Below are positions 32,497 to 43,547 of a stretch of 64,000 nt of DNA, in pieces (within the stretch, counting starts at the first letter, position 1; each line of letters starts with the position of its first letter). The notes beneath the pieces are model-generated. The model saw nothing but the letters and a program-made list of their open reading frames with translations. It had not been told where the DNA came from and made no database searches. The DNA is from Ixodes scapularis (taxonomy: Eukaryota; Arthropoda; Arachnida; Ixodida; Ixodidae), in assembly GCF_016920785.2 (NCBI RefSeq), contig NW_024609857.1, positions 131,309,094-131,373,093 on the forward strand, read 5' to 3'. Made by a program: the position numbers and the translations under genes.

Positions 32497-34030
32497 CGCC
32501 TGTCTCCCTCTCGTCGGCACAGCGAGTACTATTTAGACAACGAAGGTCTACTTTGCCGACGAGAGGGAGACAGGCGGACGACACCGGAGACATAGCGCGG
32601 CCACGTCGTCGTTCCGGTTTCACTTCGCGATGAGCTGCTGAGCACAACGCACGATGCTCCTTACGCCGGACATCTGGGGGCACGGAAGACGACGGAGAGG
32701 CTCTCTCGCGACTACTACTGGCCGCACATGAAGCAGGACGTCAAAGTTCATTGCGATCGCTGCGGCTCCTGTTCTCTACGGAAAACTCCTAAGGGCCGCA
32801 AGCCTGCGCCTCTACAAATATTCGAGGAAATCTCAAAGCCCTTCCAACGGACGTCGATGGACATCATGGGACCCCTGCCCCTATCAACCCAAGGAAATCG
32901 CTATCTCCTCGTTTTCGTTGAAAACGAGGAGATAGCGAAAACGAGGAGATAGCGGGCATGGGAATCACCCGGTACGCCGAGGTGATTCCCATGCCCGACC
33001 AGCGGGCGGAGACCGTGGCCCGCCTCTTCGTCGAGCGCGTTGTAATGCGCCACGGGACGCCTCAGGAACTTTTAACAGATCGTGGTGCAAACTTCACGTC
33101 AAAGCTCCTGCGAGGGGTATGTAATCTCCTGGGAATCCAGAAGATTCTTACAACGCCTTATCACCCCCTGTGTAATGGAGCGGTGGAGCGCCTCAATCAG
33201 ACTATAAGCGGAATGCTGGGTCACTATGTGGCCCGTGACCAACGGGATTGGGACGTATGGGTGCCTTACATCACCTTCGCGTACAATTCGGCAACCCACG
33301 AAAGTACTAAACAGAGCCCCTTTTTCCTTCTTCATTGCCGCCATCCCGAGATGCCATCAGCCCTTTACCAGTCGCCAACGGGAAGTTACGGCACTCTAGG
33401 TAACTACAGAGATGACCTGCTTCAACGACTCTCATCCGCCCACGAGTCTGCGCGCCTGATGCTGGCTGACTCTGCCGAAACAAGGAAACACCTATTCGAT
33501 AGGGACGCCGCAACTTCGAGCTTCGCCGTGGGTGACGTCGTGTGTATCAACGACTTGGCCGGCGTCCATGGGCTTGCCAGAAAGTTGCAGCCTAAATGGC
33601 GCGGACCGCTTCGGGTCGTAGAAAAACTGTCGGAGGTCACCTTCCGAGTAAAAGACACTCGAACAGGGGAGCAAAAAATAGTTCATGCTAATCGCCTTAA
33701 GCGATATGGTGCCGGAACATTGGGCCTCCTCGGGGGCCGGGCATGCCGAATGATGTTGGGACTCCTACTGCCATGCCCGCCGTTCCAAAGCCCCACGGCC
33801 CGTGTCCAGCGGATGAGAACAGAGTGGATTCTGACGAGAAGAGATCAAACGATTTCATCATGCTGGCACTCTTGGAGGAGTTGTCTCACAGCTCGGCTGC
33901 AGCTCCTCCTAGAGCAAGAAGAGTGGTTGTTTGGGCGAGTTGGTTTGACATCTTATACAATCTTGTGCGCAACAAAGACGAGGACAAAAGCAGAGAAGAG
34001 GACACAACAAGGCGCAACTTTCAACTGAAT
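32497..34030 (+). pseudogene. Second Gypsy integrase, plus strand
   Basis: From 32520 the frame reads YYLDNEGLLCRREGDR. ELLSTTHDAPYAGHLGARKTTERL, DYYWPHMKQDVKVHCDRCGSC (HHCC domain) and PFQRTSMDIMGPLP follow. After a palindromic interruption (32899-32996) comes a 356-codon frame (32958-34028) with RYAEVIPMP, LLTDRGANFTS, TPYHPLCNGAVERLNQ, VPYITFAYNSATHESTKQSPF, and a C-terminal domain ending VHANRLKRY. The three acidic residues appear present. RT and gag are absent. The last residues of the long frame (from about 33920) are PLE sequence read through, an accidental fusion. Confidence 0.9.
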
Positions 34031-34449
34031 TTTATTGAAAACGTGTTCCGGTATATATATAGTCTCAACCATCGTTACAATGACAACAAAAAAAAAAGAC
34101 AAAAGTAAAGGAAAAAAAAAGTAAAGGAAAAAAAGGAAAAAAAGTTGCTATGCCGAAAAAAAGGAAAAAAGGTTGCTATGCCGTCGATCGCATTATCGGA
34201 GAAGGAATTGTTTTCCTGAGAACGAGATAGTGTTGTTTCCCAGTTATGCTCTGTCTTGGTGTTTTTTCCCTTTTTTTTACTTTACTTTTGTCTTTTTTTT
34301 GTTGTCATTGTAACGATGGTTGAGACTATATATATACCGGAACACGTTTTCAATAAAATTCAGTTGAAAGTTGCGCCTTGTTGTGTCCTCTTCTCTGCTT
34401 TTGTCCTCGTCTTTGTTGCGCACAAGATTGTATAAGATCCTAGAGCAAG
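33907..34449. mobile_element. PLE-type inverted pair with 12-bp target duplication
   Basis: TCCTAGAGCAAG occurs at 33907-33918 and 34438-34449. The insert starts with TTTGGGCGAGTTGG and then an arm of about 165 bp (33951-34115) whose near-perfect complement lies at 34273-34437. Arms begin CTTATACAATCTTGTGCGC and include GGCGCAACTTTCAACTG. The loop contains two copies of GTTGCTATGCCG. It interrupts the 3' part of the plus-strand Gypsy segment. Confidence 0.9.
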
Positions 34450-35182
34450 CCAACCCGCGCGGGAACACCGCTATGCTTTGAGAAAATACGGACCAGTTGA
34501 TTGACCTTAAGGGACACACGTACGAGAAACCTGCGGGGCCCACCGCGTGGTCTGTAATCTGCGGGAACTACCTTAGTGAGCTCCTTATTTTTCTGGGTTA
34601 AATGTGTTGTCCCATTCTGTTCACTGTTCTTAGCGGCCACGTGATGGGGTAATCTGTGCACTTTACCCAGTGTTTCTATAGGTATCCTATAGTGAGTTCA
34701 TTACGGTCCGAAAATTAAGTGTCTTTATGAACCTGAACATGAACATCCCTTTAAGTTTTGTCAGATGAATTTTGTGTAAGAGAAAATTCCTTTTTTTGTG
34801 TGGGAGAGTGTGACGGAGTGTATTACCGACTCATTCGGTGCTGTGCGTGCGGGCACGTGTGTGTGGGTGTGTGTCCCACCGTGGCGTTCGTGCCAGATTA
34901 CAAAGAATCCTCGCCTCGTGGCTATGGGAAGAAAAAATGACAAGGAGAAAAAACAGCAAAAAAGGGCGGTTAGCCATCGCAAGCCTTTGGACGGAGAACG
35001 TCGTAGCAGTTGTCTGTGTCGCGAACTCAAGCCGAGTTTAGATAAAAATATATGTGCCGGAGCTAGCGCTGGGTACTGTCTCTCCTCAACGTCGGGCCCC
35101 GACGACGGTGTGTGTGCAGCTCCTAACCAGAGTCTTCACAGCTGCATGAGTTGCACCCTCACCTCCAACAAGATGTCACAAA
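34450..35182. other. 3' flank of second Gypsy and leader of first
   Basis: GGGAGAGTGTGACGG near 34802 resembles a polypurine tract followed by an LTR start of the plus-strand element, but no matching end was found. No coding domain is visible. Confidence 0.35.
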
Positions 35183-35548
35183 TGACAAATGATGAGTCAG
35201 CTAATAACTGGAGAAGCTAAACGTTTCATGGGGCGACCTTGTGCTCAAAACAAAATAGAAGGTTAGCGTAGCAGGCGTCGATGTCGGCGAAACGGCAGGA
35301 TAGAGAGATAGGGCGAGACTGACTCCTGTTCGGCCATGGGGAGCTCCTTATGCACACGCGTGGGCTTCTGGAACAATCGGCGTATGTTCGGCGCGTAAAA
35401 CATTCGAACCTCGAATAAGCGAGAAAATTCTCGAATATACAAAAACGTGACATTTACACATATAATAAGGGTGCGTCCGCTCCCATTCATCAAACCTCGG
35501 CCCTCTGCGGGGGAGCCAAGTCCGATACCCAATCGGCCACAGGCGCGC
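35183..35548 (-). mobile_element. 5' LTR of the minus-strand Gypsy element (probable)
   Basis: It aligns with 27222-27594, starting from the same TGACAARTGATG end. Shared stretches include ATAACTGGAGAAGCTAAACGTTT and GACTGACTCC. The outer end stops at GCGCGC followed by a T/C-rich run instead of the expected GTCA, so the boundary is lost or mutated. Together the two LTRs delimit an element of about 8.3 kb. Confidence 0.7.
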
Positions 35549-35865
35549 TTTTTTTTTTTTCTTTTCTTTATTGCCTGTTTTGACAAGAACAACTAAAAGC
35601 TCGAAGGCACGAACACACATTGACAAATGTTAAAAGCGCGGAGGAACGTAATCGGAGGTCGCGACAACATTAAAATCTTTCTAGACAGACCGACCTGTCC
35701 AACATTAACGTCCAGTCCGGTGGATCAGACAGTGCGCGGTATACTTCACGTATATAAGCCATACCTCGGCAAACCTCACTCATGAGGGCCCTCACTCACC
35801 CTCACTCACCCTCATCTTCACAGGTGAGGTCAGGGTGAGTGAGTTTCTGAACCAGGAAAATTCAT
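35549..35865. other. T-rich tract and repeat-flanking DNA
   Basis: A T/C run (35548-35570) is followed by unremarkable sequence. Just before the 9-bp satellite, a short stretch of CCTCACTCACC (35780-35815) is the complement of the satellite motif, so the array begins with an inversion. Confidence 0.4.
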
Positions 35866-36311
35866 GAGTGTGAGGGTGAGTGAGGGCCGTGAGGGCTGTG
35901 AGGGCGGTGAGGGCCGTGAGGGCTGTGACGGCGGTGAGGGCCGTGAGGGCAGTGAGGGCCGTGAGGGCCGTGAGGGCGGTGAGGGCTGCGAGGGCGGTGA
36001 GGGCCGTGGGGGCCGTGAGGGCGGTGAGGGCCGTGAGGGCCGTGAGTGCCGTGAGGGCGGTGAGGGCAATGAGGGCGGTGAGGGCGGTAAGGGGTATGAG
36101 GGCCATGAGTGCGTGAGGGGCGTGAGGGCGGTGAGTTTCGTGAGGGCCATGAGTGCGTGAGTGGTGTGAGGGCGGTGAGTGCGTGAGGGGTGTGAGGGCC
36201 ATGAGTGCGTGAGGGCAGTGAGAGGCGTGAGGGCCGTGAGGGCCGTGAGCGCGGTGAGTACATGAGATGGTGTGAGGGCCATGAGTGCGTGAGGGCGGTG
36301 AGTGCGTGAGG
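35866..36311. repeat. 9-bp G-rich satellite, block 1
   Basis: The unit is GTGAGGGCN, repeated about 45 times with drift to GTGAGTGCG at the right end. Because the period is a multiple of three, five of the six frames stay open, giving artificial frames such as Val-Arg-Ala or Leu-Thr-Ala repeats. These are not called as genes. Confidence 0.95.
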
Positions 36312-36796
36312 CCCCCTTCAGATCGAGCATCTTTCTCAGCAATTTTGGTGGTAATGGCGGGTTGTTCTCTAGCTTGCCCTAGATCGACACGAATTGCTGA
36401 GATCGGGTCCGGCTCGAAATAAGCAAGCAACTCGGAGCAATTTGAATGCATTTGAAGCGGCTGCATCCAGTTAGGGACGCAAAATTTTCACGTGATACCT
36501 TGTGCCGGTGATGATGACACCGAAAGACTTGGTTCTGGTTTGAAAACGATCGTTTTTTTTTTTAAATAAACTGTTTCAGAAAGGTGCATTAGTATTCTTA
36601 ACGAGATTTAAATGCACAAAACACGTTTATAACGCGTAATTGTGCCTATATAGTGCAAGAAAAATAAAATTTTATGATGACAATGGCAAATTGCAGCAAT
36701 TGGTTGCTGCGTGTAATCGCGGGCGGCCCGTGTTGCTGGTGTTGCAACGTAAAGTTTCTGGGCGAAATTGCCCCATCTAAAGCTGGCCTGAGTTGC
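36312..36796. other. Unique spacer between satellite blocks
   Basis: About 480 bp of non-repetitive, partly AT-rich DNA with no recognised feature. Confidence 0.5.
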
Positions 36797-37314
36797 GTGA
36801 GCGCCATCAGTGCGTGAGGGACGTGAGGGGTGTGAGGGCCGCAAGGGCGGTGAGGCGCGTGAGGGCGGTGAGTGGCGTGAGGGCGGTGAGTGGCGTGAAG
36901 GCGGTGAGTGGCGTGAGGGCCGTGAGGGCCGTGAGGGCGGTGAGGGCCGTGAGGGCGATGAAGGCGGTGAGTGGCGTGAGGGCTGTGAGTGCGTGATGGC
37001 CGTGAGGGCGGTGAGGGCCGTGAGGGCGGTGAGGGCCGTGAGGGCCGTGAGGGCCGTGAGGGCGGTGAGTGGCGTGAGGGCCATGAGTGAGTGAGGGGCG
37101 TGAGGGCCGTGAGGGCGGTAAGGGCCGTGAGGGTCGTGAGGGCGGTGAGTGCGTGAGGGCCGTGAGGTTCAGTGAGGGTGAGTGAAGGGCTGAAGGTAAG
37201 TGTGACTGTGAGGGTGAGGGTGAGTGAGGGGCTGAAGGTGAGTGTAGCTGTGAGGGTGAGGGTGAGTGAGGGGCTTAGGTGAGTGTGGCTGTGAGGATGA
37301 GGGTGAGTGAGGGC
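36797..37314. repeat. 9-bp satellite block 2 plus GGGTGA-type higher-order repeat
   Basis: 36797-37168 repeats GTGAGGGCN like block 1. From 37169 to 37314 a longer unit of about 55 bp repeats almost three times, each with GAGGGTGAGTGAGGGGCT and GTGTRRCTGTGAGGGTGAG. It directly abuts the LINE fragment on its right. Confidence 0.9.
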
Positions 37315-37315
37315 G

Positions 37316-38690
37316 ACCTAAAATGCCGACCTCTGATATAAGCGGCACTTTCAATGAGGTACTCTTGTGCAGGCCGAACCTGTGCGTCCGCGTTGTTAAC
37401 ACCCGTCCTCGTCCTCCAGAGACTGTGGAGGCCAAGGAGCATAAACATATCGTAAGGAACACCGCCTTCGTTATCTACAGGTAGAACCCGTTTGCCATGC
37501 GCTGTGAGGGGGAGCTCTTTCTTAAGCGTTCGCTGCAGGATGTCCCATAGGAAAACCGCATCCCAACATTCTAAAAATACATGTTTTATAGTTTCGGGCC
37601 TTTTACAAAAAGAACAATTAATCGACCATGGCACAAAAAATCCTTTCCCTTCAAGCCATGGTTTGACAGGTAGCACGCCGCAATGCAATTGAAAGAGAAA
37701 CGACTTAAGAGAAGATTTTACCGGCATTCTTTTAACCCTGTTCAAAACATCATGCCCTGCGCCCTCATAGTACAACGATCGGTAAAGAGGTATGGGTAAA
37801 AGAACATCAGCTAAATCTCTATAAAGCCTTTTGCGACTGACTGAGCTCCGCTATTCGAAGGAGAACCGAACTTTAAGCATCCGAAATGCCATCACAACTT
37901 CCCGCGTGAACCCCTGAACGCTCGCGCTCGCGCTTATTTGGTCGCCAGAAGATACTACAAATTCAGGCAGGAAGCTTTGCAAATTCACATTGATAAAAGT
38001 CCTCAAGAATACATCTCTCTGATTACGTAAAAACAAAACCCTGGAAACTATTTGACAGTCCAAGGCCTCCACTTCGAACTGATCGAAACAAATTGGTACG
38101 GGAACAACGCTCCCAACCTGAATTCCGAATAAAAACATCGAAAACCCTGTGCAGCCTCTGCACATTGAGGCGTGACATAGACAACACTTGCAAGATATGT
38201 CATATTTTCGCGATCAAAAAAAGTTGCAGACTGTTGCGCGCGCAAACATTGAAAACTCGCGACCTTTCCAACCCTCTGCTTTCGCCCTTACCCTATCAGT
38301 CTCCTCATTACACAGTTACTTAGTGTCCCGGCAGTGCTGAAGTCGCACACCGAGATACTTCACGGGCAAGGTTGCACACTGTACGTTCAGAAAAATTTCA
38401 GGCGTGGTGGCCCAGTTACCATGCCAGAAACCCGCGCATTTTCCCCAGTTGATTCTACTCGCCGTTTTCTTACAAAAGGAAGATGCTATACTAGCCACTC
38501 CACGCGGACTGTCATGATCACTACAAAAAACAGCAACGTCATCCGCGTAGGAAATTCGGCCACGGGCGCGCTGCCTTCTTGGCGAGCTCCGCGCGCGGCA
38601 ATATCCTACACCGCCTGGTCATATAGTTACAAAATGCAGATAGGAAGAAAGCTGATTTCAAAGCGCGGGGGGGAAAAGTCATAATTGTGT
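37316..38690 (-). pseudogene. LINE with intact YADD box and zf-RVT-like domain
   Basis: From about 38560 down the minus strand reads ISYADDVAVFCSDHD, an intact RT catalytic box, then SRINWGKCAGFWHG and CATLPVKYLGVRL. After a gap, FVVSSGDQISASASVQGFTREVV (37851-38165) follows. The last frame (37316-37775) reads GVLPVKPWLEGKGFFVPW, SINCSFCKRPETIKHVFLECWDAVFLWDILQ and LGLHSLWRTR, a zinc-binding zf-RVT-like domain. Stops and frame breaks separate the parts. The 3' end is cut at the satellite. Confidence 0.85.
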
Positions 38691-39381
38691 TTTTTGTTTG
38701 TTTCTGGGCTAGGCGGCGCTAGCTACTGCCCGTTATAAAGGGTGCAGCCGTCAACATCCATCCACCGAGCAGAGTTCGTCAGACCTATCGTAATAAACAA
38801 CACTTCGTTCGTTGTTAGTTTTTTCGCGACTAACTCAATCATCCAATTTTTTTTACCCTATTTTCCTTCTTGTGCCTTTTTCGTGTCGGCATTGGATTGT
38901 GGATTATGTCTGTGGAGTTCAATCAGTTTAGCCGTGAGTACACACATTGCAAGAGCTGTTCGGTGAGAAGACCAGCGCGCTTCGCATCGTTTCTCCCGCT
39001 TCTGTTGACAAGACCGAAAGTTTACAATTTATGATGAACTAGGCTTGCCCGCTTTTTTTTAACCGTCAGTATTATAGCTCACTACGAATAAAGATAATGT
39101 AATTTTTATTTAATTGAGTTCTTTTCGATTTTACACACCATTTCTGTGTCCGTACTTGTATCATCTGTGTAACTAACTTCTTATTGTGTTTGAATTTATT
39201 CTCATTGTGACCGTTCCTCCTTGCACGTTAGCGCTGTATGTGCAAACTTAAATTGCACTTTGGAGCTCTTGACGCAATGAATGCATCTGAAATAAGCTTT
39301 GAATGTCGATGGCAGAATATTAGAGTGTCGTCGCCAGGCTTTTGACACCAGAGAGTCGATCGAAACGACCATCAAATTTCT
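38691..39381. other. Non-coding DNA upstream of the LINE relic
   Basis: GGCGGCGCTAGCTACTGCCC and TTATAAAGGG near 38712-38745 look like a TATA-bearing promoter or an element 5' end. Nothing else is recognised. Confidence 0.3.
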
Positions 39382-39570
39382 GATGGTCCATTAAACGTTT
39401 TTGATGGCCCATCAGTGATTTTTGGTGGCCCATCACACCTCCTTGACGGCCCATCACACATTTTTGTCGGGCCAACAGACCTTTCTGGTGGACCAACAAC
39501 GTTTTTAACGGCCCATCAGGCTTCTTTGATAGTCCGACAGGCTTACTTGACGGTGCCTAGCGGACCTTCA
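39382..39570 (+). repeat. 21-bp tandem array with palindromic core
   Basis: About nine units start at 39382 and every 21 bp after (39403, 39424, 39445, 39466, 39487, 39508, 39529, 39550). Each has a 12-base core close to GATGGCCCATCA, itself nearly palindromic, and a 9-base variable T-rich part. The array is contiguous, with no non-repeat spacers of CRISPR length. Confidence 0.85.
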
Positions 39571-40084
39571 AAGATTTTCTGATGGTAGCAGACGTACCAT
39601 TAAAGGGTAATGTTGGTGCTTACACACCGTCCAGACGTTTCTGATGTTGGCTGACGGACAATAGAGACGTTTTAATGTTGCCCTGGTGAGGCCACCCTCT
39701 TGTTTTGATAAACCATTAAAACCTGAAAAAGGCTGATGGTACTTCTTATGACATATTTCGGTGGTATGAAGAACTTGATCATCTTCGGGACGTTCCAGCA
39801 GTGGCCGAGAGGGGCACCAAGAATCTCACGTCATCGCGCATGCATGAATTGGATTCGGTGTAGAAAGCTGACAGTGGTGCGGCTAGATAAGGAAGTTTTT
39901 CATCCGTAATATTTCATTTCAAAAATTTTATTCAAAAGGTCACAAGAAAAGATTTATTCTTTTTATCGCCCGAGGATCATTCTGGCATAATTAGCTAAAA
40001 TAATTTGTTTTTATTGTTTCCATTATCAGTCGTACGATGTTTATGTTTCTGCGTGCGTTCATGGTGTCAAGTGACGACATATTC
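39571..40084. other. DNA between the 21-bp and 18-bp arrays
   Basis: Decaying copies of the GATGG/CCATC motif continue to about 39760. The rest is AT-rich without features. Confidence 0.45.
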
Positions 40085-40290
40085 TCACGCGACATCAGAA
40101 TGTCACGTGAAGTCTCAGTGTCACCTGATGTTATTGCGTCACATGTGTCAGTGTCACCCGACGTCATTAAGTCACGCGGCGTCACTGTGCAACGTGACTT
40201 GACATCACGATGTCACGTCATGATGTTAGCTGACGCCAGGTAACAGATCACATGATGTGCGGCGTGACGTCAGCGGGATGACGTCAATGC
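40085..40290 (+). repeat. 18-bp tandem array rich in TCACGTGA/TGACGTCA
   Basis: Units begin at 40085, 40103, 40121, 40139 (15 bp), 40154 and 40172, close to TCACNTGANGTCANNNTG. Past 40190 the pattern decays into GTGACGTCA and TGACGTCAAT motifs up to 40290. ACCATCA motifs resume at 40395-40510 in the opposite sense to those of 39382-39570, suggesting that the whole 39.4-40.5 kb block is one inverted-repeat-ended element. Confidence 0.7.
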
Positions 40291-40510
40291 GGAAGTTTTT
40301 GGCGGAGTGCCGAAAGTGGCCCGCGTCAATGCGGAGCGCGGTCGACGGCACGAAACCCGCGAAATGTCCCACTAACTGCTATCTCATTGCAATTCATCAA
40401 ACCATCAAACTGTCATGCCCTCGAATCGTTTAACCATCAAGCATCAGACTATCAGACCATCAAAGTCCCAAAATACGAGGACAGACCATCAGCCTGATCG
40501 ACCATCAGAA

Positions 40511-41699
40511 CTCTTCAGGTGGTACCTTTAAATAGGGTTACTCGAGGTTGTTCTTAATCGTCGCGTATACTGCATCTCTACTTCTGCTTGCTTCCTAATA
40601 CGCATATTAAGATAGCTTTGCGTCACTCTTATTTCCATTTCGGGGAGCTTGTTGCACGAGTGCCAAAAAATAGATATTGCGAAACGTATGCAGACCTAGT
40701 TACTGGCGCTACGGCATTTTCATAGTGAAACGGGCGCGTGCGTAGCTTATTTTGATTCGCATTTAGAATGAACTATACTTCTTTTCGCACTTGATGAAAG
40801 CTGCCAAGGCTACTGCTTCGAGCGCGTGCTTAAAAAAAACGATAAATGAAAATATACTATCGCACCATCAGCTTTCCGCTTAAAAATTAAGCGGGGGGTA
40901 CCTGGAAACCCGCAGTTTTGACCGCCTAACGATGAAATGTTATCTTGGTGTTCATCAGTGCTATGCACACGCACTCATTCCGTTACAAATACCGCGTAAA
41001 GTCGAGGGCTTTTCGAGGGCACTTTTCAGTGTTCTTGCTTATGGCTTACGGCTTACTCACTTACGGAAACGACGAATACATACGTGCTGGGTTGTGAAGA
41101 AGGCACACTGGGCTGTTTATTTGTGAACATTTCATATGGGGTGGACAAACAAGAGCCGACTGGACTTAGAGGTGACGTGAGTGGGAACTGCTTGCCTTTC
41201 ATATATCGCGCTCAAAGGGATCGTGCTCTTTGGCGACGCCGTACGCCGGAACGTGAGACATGAAAGGCATAAAAAGTGTACTTTTTTATCTGCCCGCTGA
41301 CCGCCTGCGAACCGCTGCTCACCTGTGGTCAGCGGTCAAAACATAAAGTACACTTTTAGCGTACGTTAAGTACGCGGAAATTTTACTTCTTAGTAAATTT
41401 CAAGTCTAGTTGACGTGTGCTTTTAGTATGATTCAAACTTTTAAGTGCGTACTGGTGTACTAAAACTGCACTCATTGTATGTTTCTAGTATTCTATCAGC
41501 ATAGTGATAGCTTAGTATACTATCGGTATATAACTAGTATCAGTCTGGTAAACTATTAGTATATTGAAAGTGTCCGTGTAGTATACTATTACCATACTAA
41601 TTGTTTATTTTATAGAAACGCAAAATAAGTTGTTTTTTGTACATTAATTAAGTACACCTTACTTTTAGATATTATATTCCTAACGAGCGTGTTGGTACG
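40511..41699. other. AT-rich DNA with TAGTATAC motifs
   Basis: A cluster of TAGTATAC-like motifs (41490-41600) and AGTACAC motifs (41340-41380, 41645-41665) may be transposon ends. No coding region is supported. Confidence 0.35.
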
Positions 41700-41865
41700 A
41701 TGTACTATTCCATTGCTTTCTCTTGCGGGGGAGAATATATCGGGCAAACGAGCCGGTGCCTAAATGACCGCCTGAGGGAGCACTTTCGAGAGGTCGCCGA
41801 TCCCAGCAAGGAAACGGTGCACCCGATTGCAGCACATCGCCGCACATGCGGAGGATGTGAACCAA

Positions 41866-41899
<34 letters not shown>

Positions 41900-42230
41900 G
41901 CGCGTGTTTGGGCGCCATTTTCAAAGATTCGGCAGGAAAGTTATCGAATCTTTTGCGATAAAAACCTCCGGAGTCAATGTCTCTTCCCCCTCGCTAGCCC
42001 TCTCCGATAGAGAGAGATTATCTGAGCCAAGAGCTGTTCGGGGTGATTAGACGAGCTCGGTGAGCGGCCCGACCCCAACGGGTCCACGCACCCAGCCGCC
42101 TCTCCCACCCGCCCTTCCTTCCTCTTACTTCCCCCCTCTGCCTCTGCCATTTCCCCCTTTTCCTAAGTCTGCGCAGGGGAACATACGTTCGCACCCCATG
42201 GAATAAAGTTTGTTTAGAGCTGAAAGAATG
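41700..42230 (+). pseudogene. Penelope-like element GIY-YIG endonuclease and 3' end
   Basis: The frame reads MYYSIAFSCGGEYIGQTSRCLNDRLREHFREV, a well-kept GIY-YIG core with YIG and the Arg of the active site. HRRTCGGCEPKF follows. A 29-base A run then interrupts (41870-41898), after which RHFQRFGRKVIESFAI... resembles the end of the domain. The tail holds a pyrimidine-rich segment and an AATAAAG at about 42200. The RT domain is absent, so the copy is 5'-truncated. Confidence 0.85.
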
Positions 42231-42414
42231 TACTCGTCTGTGTTTCGTCCTCTCTCTGTTTTATACTTTCTGTTATCTAGTAAATTATGATTTTAGTGTA
42301 TTGATTTTTTGCCAAGGGGAGACTTATATTCACAATCCGATAGATCGCAGCAGTCGTTACCAGCCATCCGAACCAATCCACTACGCTTCCGTCCCAAATA
42401 TCACTTGACCGCTG

Positions 42415-43475
42415 TTGGGAAGTACTTTAGGTACATTGTACTCAAAGTACTTCTTCAAGTAGGTTTAGAAAACGTGTACTTTACTTGAAGTACAATGTCT
42501 GAGTATGCATTTGCACTTGAAGTATTTTCCTGGGATTTTCCGAACATAGTACAACCACCAAATTCAAAGTACATTCTCCAAATTTGGTCTTGTTTAATCT
42601 GTATCACAAAACGATGTTTTGTCAACTCTGCATATACTGGAAGGAATATTATACTTTCGCCAGAAACGCAAGCAGACAAAGTATCACGGAGTTTGTAACC
42701 CCTTCGGGTGCAAGCCATTGCAAGCGGAGCCGAATTCTGAAGTCGCAATGAGAGGGTGATGATAGAGAAGACTCGCAGATTTCACGAAAGGCAAGAGAAC
42801 GAGCTTGTTGATTTGGGCAGTGCCGTCTTGTGCTCGACAAAATTAAGTGATTTTAAATACCATGTTCTCGCGTCCTCGGCTTTCCCAGTACAATATACGA
42901 CTTCAGAGACTCGAATACAAATATTCACCAACCTCTAACTAAAAAACAAAAAAGTATCGTCCTGTGAAAACGTGCCATCGACTTTTGAAACGTTATCTGG
43001 TGATTCCTCTGTGTGAAGTAATGGTGACTATACACCTTTTTAATAATCTCCTTTGGAGCACCACAATTTTTGTCTACTGGGCTGTCGAAGGCGAACTGAG
43101 CTTGCGCAATAGCTCTCTTTCACGAAATACGAAATGCCATGCTGGAGTCCACAGCCCAGGGACTCAGTATTTTTCGCCTGGATGATAAGCACTAGAAAGG
43201 TATATAAGACCGATGAAATAGGTGCTTTATATATCGATTGCGTTAATAGTTCGTTAGCGAGAGTAAAGTAGCTACACTGTGGCCACTTGAGTTTATCCAA
43301 TATTCAACGCCATTTCCGAAAATAACTGGTGCATCCCCGATTACCCCTGGGTCAATGCATATCAGTTCAAACAAAACAAAACTATATAGGGGAATGAAGG
43401 GTCATTATAAAAGATGTTTGAAAAAGTACTTGTACTTTATTTCACAAGTACATTGTATTATTTAGCTTCAAGTAC
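42415..43475. mobile_element. Possible DNA transposon with AGTACTT-rich ends
   Basis: The left end (42415-42500) holds AAGTACTTTAGGTACATTGTACTC. The right end (43424-43475) holds AAGTACTTGTACTTT and CAAGTACATTGTATT in the opposite sense. The centre is AT-rich with no transposase. An hAT-type non-autonomous element is plausible, but the ends are imprecise. Confidence 0.4.
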
Positions 43476-43513
43476 ATAGCACCCAGTGTCAGCGGCGTAG
43501 ACTTTCCATTTTC

Positions 43514-43515
<2 letters not shown>

Positions 43516-43546
<31 letters not shown>
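43516..43546. repeat. Poly(G) tract, 31 bases
   Basis: This is the longest homopolymer in the window. A C15 run follows at 43783-43797. Confidence 0.95.

Positions 43547-43547
<1 letters not shown>

Noticed and set aside
29751..32576. Inversion of half of a single Gypsy element
   Set aside because: The palindromes at both ends suggested this at first, but integrase, polypurine tract and LTR of the minus-strand element continue at 27.2-28.8 kb, so two elements explain the layout better.
35792..36466. Leu-Thr-Ala repeat protein (224 codons, minus)
   Set aside because: It is a translation of the 9-bp satellite, whose period keeps several frames open.
39382..39570. CRISPR array
   Set aside because: The repeats are contiguous 21-mers with only 9 variable bases, without spacers of CRISPR length, in eukaryotic DNA.
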